DNA of 64,000 nt from Whitmania pigra (taxonomy: Eukaryota > Annelida > Clitellata > Hirudinida > Haemopidae): positions 437,001 through 501,000 of the forward strand of contig JAJTWR010000323.1 in assembly GCA_021613335.1 (NCBI GenBank), given 5' to 3'. Positions within the stretch are counted from its first letter, which is position 1. The number at the start of each line of letters is the position of its first letter. Both the position numbers and the translations under genes were made by a program. The notes beneath the pieces were generated by a model. It worked only from the letters and a program-made list of their open reading frames with translations, was not told where the DNA came from and searched no databases. This document shows positions 59,101-64,000 of this stretch, piece after piece.

Positions 59101-60420
59101 GATCGAAGGGAACATCAGTTCGGGCAGGTACAACACCTGCCTCTCCTTCCACGAGGACTTCATGAAGTTCTTCTCGACTGCCGAGGTTTCATGAGATTCC
59201 ATTGCTCCTCTTTGGATATGCATCCGTACACGTATTATATAACTATATACACAATAATTGTAGTATATGATATGTACATATATAATATATTCTATTATAC
59301 ATGCATTAGGCTTTGTTCAATCTGCAGACCAAAGGGGAGTCACCAAATTGATAATGTTAGGTGGAGAAAAGGTGCTAAATTATCAGTTTCATGCTGTTTG
59401 ATGCCAAAATCCTTTAGTTATGTTTCTGATCCTGTGACATGTAGCACTGTTTATATTAGCCAATCAGGGTATAGTTAATAGTCAAATAAATCTTTTCCAC
59501 CCGGACAGAAAGTCAGTTCTGATGGAACGTCCCTGGAACTTATGAAGTCCCAGTACTTTGATTCTATGGAAAACGCCAGAAGCTTTTTGGAAACGATTGG
59601 AGATGCACTGCCGAAAGATTTCAAATCCCTTCCTCCGTCACCGCTTCCGTCGTCGCCGACACCATGTTCGCCATTTGTTTCCACCATGATGCCGTCACCA
59701 GTTTCCTTGGCTTTTTCTTCTGCCTCCTCGTCCTCCTATCGACCCCTGTCACCAACTTCAGACAGTGAGCAGAAGTTCATCCACGATGGGGTCTTCCAAT
59801 TCGAGAGGAGCAAGGGTGGGCAGTTTTTATATTTGACACCATTAATATTCATGAGGACCTGGATTGAGTTTCTGATGGATTGTCTGAATAAATCATTTTC
59901 AGGTGATGGAGAGGGAGACGACGTCATCAGGTGTGTGTGTGGCCTCTACCTGGACGAGGGCGTCATGATTCAGTGTGAAAGCTGTCAGGTGCGTTTCAGC
60001 AGGCAGGCACCTGTTTTTGATATTGCATGCAGATGAGGGAATTGCCATTTCATTACAGACCTGGCAGCACCAGTCATGCATGAAGGCAGATGTCGACGAA
60101 GAAGATTATCTCTGCCATCTGTGCGGTCCTCGCAAAGTGAACCAGGTTTGTCTGTGTATCTACAATGAGTCCTATTGTAGTCGATGCTAGTTATTTGGAC
60201 GTTTATTGCATAATCGTTGTTGTGAGCTTCAAATCTGCTGCAAATCTTCATACTCTTGGTCATTAAACTTTCCTGGGCTTAAATATGTGTCTCTCTTTGG
60301 ACTTGAATTGGCAAGATTAAATAATTATTCTTGGCAGCTCCAGTTGAGAACTGAAAACTTCTGGCCGCTTGTAATAGTTAATGTTAATTGCAAAAATACG
60401 TTGCTCAATGGAAAATTTGG

Positions 60421-60452
<32 letters not shown>

Positions 60453-62255
60453 GTGACTGAAAATCAGACGAATTCAGACGTTTGAATGAATCTGATAAAT
60501 ACAGGAAGTGCTGCTAACGGTTCAACCGAGGGATGGGGAGTCGGACTGCCAATACTACATGACCCTCGTGCGGGGGAACCTTCAGTTGAGGGTAGGGGAG
60601 TCCGTGTACGTCCTCGACGAAGAGGATCTCGTGACCTTTCTGACCCCATCATCATCATCATCAACATCTTCACTGGAGAAGTTCTCTGAAGCTGAACTGA
60701 TGGGTAAATCATCTGATGATGGCATATTTGAGTAGTTGCTTAATTAATTTTTGTTAACTGATGCTTAATTAATTTTTGTTAACTGATGCTTAATTAATTT
60801 TTGTTAACTGATACTTAATAATTTAATCAAGCAGTAATTTATTTATTCATTCATTCATTCATAATTTGTATTTGTATTTTGTTTCAGAGGCCTACAAAAG
60901 ACTACTTGCTGACGTGGACAAGCTGGACATCTTAAAAATTGAAAACCTTTGGATCGACGGGAGGTAGATAAAAGCTGGATGGATTGATTGTTATGTCTTT
61001 ATTATTATTAATATTATTATTATTATTATTAAGGGATTAAAATTAATTGCGATTTTTGATATTTAAGCGGCAGACGCCTCATGCACGGCCATTATTTCCT
61101 TCGACCGAGGGAGATCTTTCATGATTCGGGTCAGAAATTCTTCGAGAAGGAGGTGCTCAAGGCCCCCTCGATCTATGTCACCCTCCCAGTGGTGTGTGCC
61201 GTGGCCCCGTGCTGCGTCATGGACGTTGCCTCCTATTCACTGGTGAGAACAAAAGATAATGGGTGACCTTTACTCATGTCCTAGCACCTGTGATGATGAG
61301 TGTGTTTAGCATCAAATGTGCTTGTGAGTGAAGGTTACGTTGTCTTAATTTAAATAATAAGGCGAATAATTACATTGTAATTGTAATTATACTTCATTTA
61401 TATATCGCCATATGCATAGCGTCGGAAGCGCTTCTTGCAACCATTTATATAGCGCTCCTTCCCAATTGGGAGCTTTCGGCAGTGCAGGCCGGGTTTCGAA
61501 CACGACGCATTACGACGGCCGTTGCCATTACCGCCGTATGCAGGCATTTAACCCATTCGGCCGACCTGCATGTCGATTGTGATGTCTTAAGCTGTCCGTA
61601 CCACAATTCCAATGGAAATTTAATTGATCGACTTAACAAATTTCTGAGTCACCAAATAATAGGTCGTTGACCTTTGATCCAGGGTCGTCCGAGAGACTTC
61701 GGGGAGAGGGACGTTTACGTCTGCGAGTATCGGGTGGACAAGAACTGGAGGACTGTCAAGAGGTCGCTCAAGTTCAACCATCCGGTCAACAAATCGAGGT
61801 TCTGCTTCAACAGGTTTGCCGGGAAGGTTACGTTCAAGAGGAACTACGTGGTAAGAGGCACTGAAGCATATCTTTGACTTTTTTCATTTAACATCACGTG
61901 TCAATTATAATAATTATTATATATTAAAATTTTGTAAGTAAGTAGCACCTTTGACATTTCTTGTCTTGTCACAACAGCCGCACAGTCGAATCACGAAAGA
62001 CCGTAAGACAATCAACTCGATGGGAGACAAAAACAAACAGAAGTCCTCTGCAAAACTCGACAATCCCAGAGTGCCTGACGGATTGAACGGAGCTGCGGAC
62101 GAATCCTCAGTTGGATTGGCAGACGAGGATGTCGTTGGTGAGCAGACGTCGAACGTACGAAGGCAGCAAATCCTGCGAAACGTGAGTTTTTTTTTACTCC
62201 TTGTCATCTGCTTTCACTCTTAATTTGTTCACTAGCAACATTTCGTTCTAGATAA

Positions 62256-62296
<41 letters not shown>

Positions 62297-62446
62297 GTCG
62301 TTGTTATTGTTATTGCTGTGGTTGTTATTAAAATTTTGAACGATTTTATTGTGTTTTCTCTTGCAAAGCTGGAATCCAAGATGCAGAACCTGGAGAGTAT
62401 CGTCTCAAGATTGAGGGAGGAGTTCGAGCAGACGACGGAAGGGTGA
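53166..62446 (+). CDS. ASH1L-like: ASH1/ASH1L-type histone-lysine methyltransferase (AWS-SET-postSET, bromo, PHD, BAH)
   Basis: Exons: 53166-53911, 53986-54087, 54165-54294, 54503-54554, 54779-54890, 55004-55158, 55295-55493, 56378-56486, 56622-56762, 56823-57009, 57075-57129, 57210-57307, 58796-58856, 59053-59185, 59509-59815, 59903-59988, 60059-60145, 60505-60703, 60888-60963, 61068-61242, 61683-61850, 61978-62181, 62369-62446; 1219 aa. AWS (about 350-400, [22 protein letters not shown]), SET (about 433-535, [30 protein letters not shown]), post-SET ([10 protein letters not shown]), bromodomain (about 663-760), PHD (about 863-920, [26 protein letters not shown]), BAH (about 920-1126). This is the ASH1 order. 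ASH1 enzymes methylate H3K36 and counter Polycomb silencing. The N-terminal part before AWS is about 340 aa, far shorter than in fly (about 2.2 kb-codon protein) or vertebrate ASH1L (about 3000 aa). More upstream exons may exist. All catalytic SET motifs are intact. Confidence 0.93.
55638..55940. repeat. Duplicated 100-bp block in an ASH1 intron
   Basis: 55638-55737 and 55840-55940 share AACTGCAG/AATTGCAG starts, GCCTTTTA, TGCCTGGCTTAT, AATAATTTGCATATTTTA and a GCRCGTG end, with about 80% identity by eye. Confidence 0.75.
55980..56212 (+). mobile_element. SINE family 1: truncated tail followed by a full copy
   Basis: The tail TTATGCAAAGGACTATAATC with (AAAT)n ends near 56042. A second copy begins GCGCCCGCATGGCCTAACAG (A box), has GGCTTCAAACCCCGTCC (B box) and CCTAATCATCTA, and ends with TCATGCAACGGACTTTAATC and (AAAT)n at 56212. 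It lies in the intron before the second SET exon. Confidence 0.75.
58388..58620 (-). other. Possible minus-strand exon inside a large ASH1 intron
   Basis: The frame [18 protein letters not shown]... to [13 protein letters not shown] ends at C|GTAAGT, a perfect donor, and has GC-richer, coding-like composition. No partner exon or family was recognised. Confidence 0.3.
61388..61600 (-). mobile_element. tRNA-derived SINE, family 2
   Basis: Minus strand: GGTCGGCCGAATGGGTTAAA (A box), GGCGGTAATGGCAACGGCCG, GTGTTCGAAACCCGGCC (B box), tail GGAGCGCTATATAAATGG. It matches the copy at 48580-48775 and is better preserved. Confidence 0.75.
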
Positions 62447-64000
62447 GGTCAACGGGTCCGCAAACATGTCCAACAGACGCACATTTAGGAAATAACTATG
62501 ATTTTATTGCTGTAATTGCAATTGTAATTGCATCTTGTTTGATGGTGATGATGATCTCTAGTGAAATCCGTTTGAAGAGAAAATGCACAATTTACTTTGT
62601 TTGAGAAATTGAAATTTTTAATTTTGTTTGATTTTTGTGATTCTCTGCTTATGAATTTTTAAGCGATTAATTGTTGCTTTAATTAATGTTGTTGTCATTA
62701 TTATTATTATTATTATTATTACTGTTGTTATTGGTCATATTTTAATATTTATTCTATTTCAAACGGTCCGACTGCATGGCTTGCACAAACTGCGTTCGTC
62801 GAGTGTCGTGTTCGTAATTTCCGAGGAGCATGTTTCATTTCGTGTGTCGTTTTGCTGGTTCTCAACCTCCTTTAAATTGCTTGCAGAAACATTTTATCAG
62901 TTTGAACTTTGAACTTTCTTTTTTTTTCCTACGAAATTTGATATCGAATTTGTTTTACGGGCAGTCATTGACTTTTGAATCAAAATCTGCAGAAGTTCAT
63001 TGCAACCGTCAGTCAGGCAGATCTTGAGTTGATCCTTTTGCTTTGTCATTTTTACTCCTTCCTTCCTTCCTTCTTTCCTTCCCGATCTGCCATTTTTCCC
63101 CACCACTTTCCATCGGAGGTCGTAGCCGATTTGATGAAATCTTTTCAGCCAATAGGATGTCATCGTTGCTCGTGAGGTTTATAAATGTAATTTTGACTCA
63201 CATCGGGCTCTCGTTCGATTTGTTATTTTGTTTTCTTGGGGGGGGCTGGGGATGCTACCTGGTGGCCATCGGATCAAAGGGACTCTTTCAACTCGGTTGC
63301 CTCTGGGACTTGCACGGTAAGCTTTGAAAATTCTTGTGATGAATGCGAGCTATGCACAAGGAAATCGGCAGTGGATAAATTAATTTTAGTAATAATAATA
63401 ATAATAAGTGGAGTAGTGCCCTTACTGTTGAGTTAGAATCTCTGCAGCGAGAATTTTGATTGGGTTGGACACTCCGCACATTCATTCATTCATTCGCCCA
63501 GCAATCCATCCATCCATCGGATCTCTACCACGAGGCACTTCCAGTTGCTCGGTCATGCGTGACCGGTTTCCACAACCTGCCATGATTATGGAATCCATTT
63601 AACGACTGTGGCGTCGTTCGGAATCGCTCTTGTGCTGAGAAGGCAATTATTTGGCGCCATCAACGTCGTCGTCTTCAGCATCATCCTCACCATCATCGTC
63701 GTCGTCGTCGTCATCATCATCGTCGCTGCTGAAATACGTTGTAGCTCTTTAAGGGTACAGATCAATTTATCTTTTATTCAAAACAGACATAAAAACTATC
63801 ATGTAGTTAGCTCACAACATTGATTAAATAATAATGCTTAATAATATTTATTATAACTATTGTGCATTATAGTTATTTATTATTAGTTATTTGATGTTAT
63901 TAGTTATTATTAGGCAAAGGAAAGTGAACTCGTATCCGAAATTTAGCTCACAAGATAGACAGCGCTTTTGAGTTATGATGAGGAAAACAATGGCGTCTTT
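62447..64000. other. 3' flank of the ASH1-like gene, no firm gene
   Basis: Holds (TTA)n near 62696-62722, (CCTT)n near 63057-63085, (ATTC)n near 63481-63495 and a (CATCGT)n tract 63665-63725. A splice-donor-like site (CACG|GTAAGC) at about 63318 ends an open frame but nothing recognisable is encoded. It probably includes ASH1 3' UTR. Confidence 0.4.

Noticed and set aside
63043..63436. Open frames with GGGWGCYLVAIGSKG or DATWWPSDQRDS as a gene downstream of ASH1
   Set aside because: Single frames without recognisable motif, acceptor or partner exon. They overlap simple repeats.

Overview
The window is nuclear DNA of an animal. Genes are cut into many short exons with GT-AG introns, the protein families (ACK tyrosine kinase, ASH1 histone methyltransferase, C-type-lectin-like receptors) are metazoan, and the non-coding DNA is AT-rich with many trinucleotide and tetranucleotide microsatellites, tRNA-derived SINEs, a LINE remnant and a MITE. 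The pattern suits an invertebrate, perhaps a spiralian such as an annelid, but the species cannot be fixed from sequence alone.

Region 1 (1-19.6 kb) is a cluster of paralogous two-module C-type-lectin-like receptor genes in mixed orientation. Gene A (3' end only, +) and gene B (+) are tandem copies ending in a transmembrane helix and a short basic tail. Gene C (-) appears secreted. Genes D (-) and E (+) form a head-to-head pair whose short hydrophobic C-termini look like GPI-anchor signals. Exon phases are the same in all copies. A LINE remnant sits inside gene A, an orphan signal-peptide exon and a 47-bp minisatellite sit in an intron of gene D, and eight copies of a CATTCGATAGATGG-type motif lie between genes B and C.

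Region 2 (21.2-37.2 kb, -) is one gene in 14 coding exons for an ACK/TNK2-type non-receptor tyrosine kinase: N-terminal SAM-like region, kinase, SH3, CRIB and a long disordered tail. Its introns are filled with microsatellites. A MITE with 8-bp target-site duplications lies in one of them. About 5.6 kb without a convincing gene follow.

Region 3 (42.8-52.0 kb, -) holds two codirectional genes. The downstream one encodes at least 533 aa that I do not recognise. The upstream one (20 coding exons, 605 aa) is a strongly diverged relative of eEF1A/HBS1/eRF3 whose GTPase motifs are degenerate, including loss of the switch II catalytic histidine.

Region 4 (53.2-62.4 kb, +) is an ASH1/ASH1L histone methyltransferase (23 coding exons, 1219 aa) with AWS, SET, post-SET, bromodomain, PHD finger and BAH domain. 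It is divergent from the eEF1A-like gene across about 1.2 kb.

Exon models were built by hand from splice signals, reading phase and family motifs. For genes B, C, D, E, ACK, the eEF1A-like gene and ASH1 the exon lengths sum to an exact multiple of three and end in a stop codon. That is internal support, not proof. Genes D and E both depend on some weak terminal exons, as noted.
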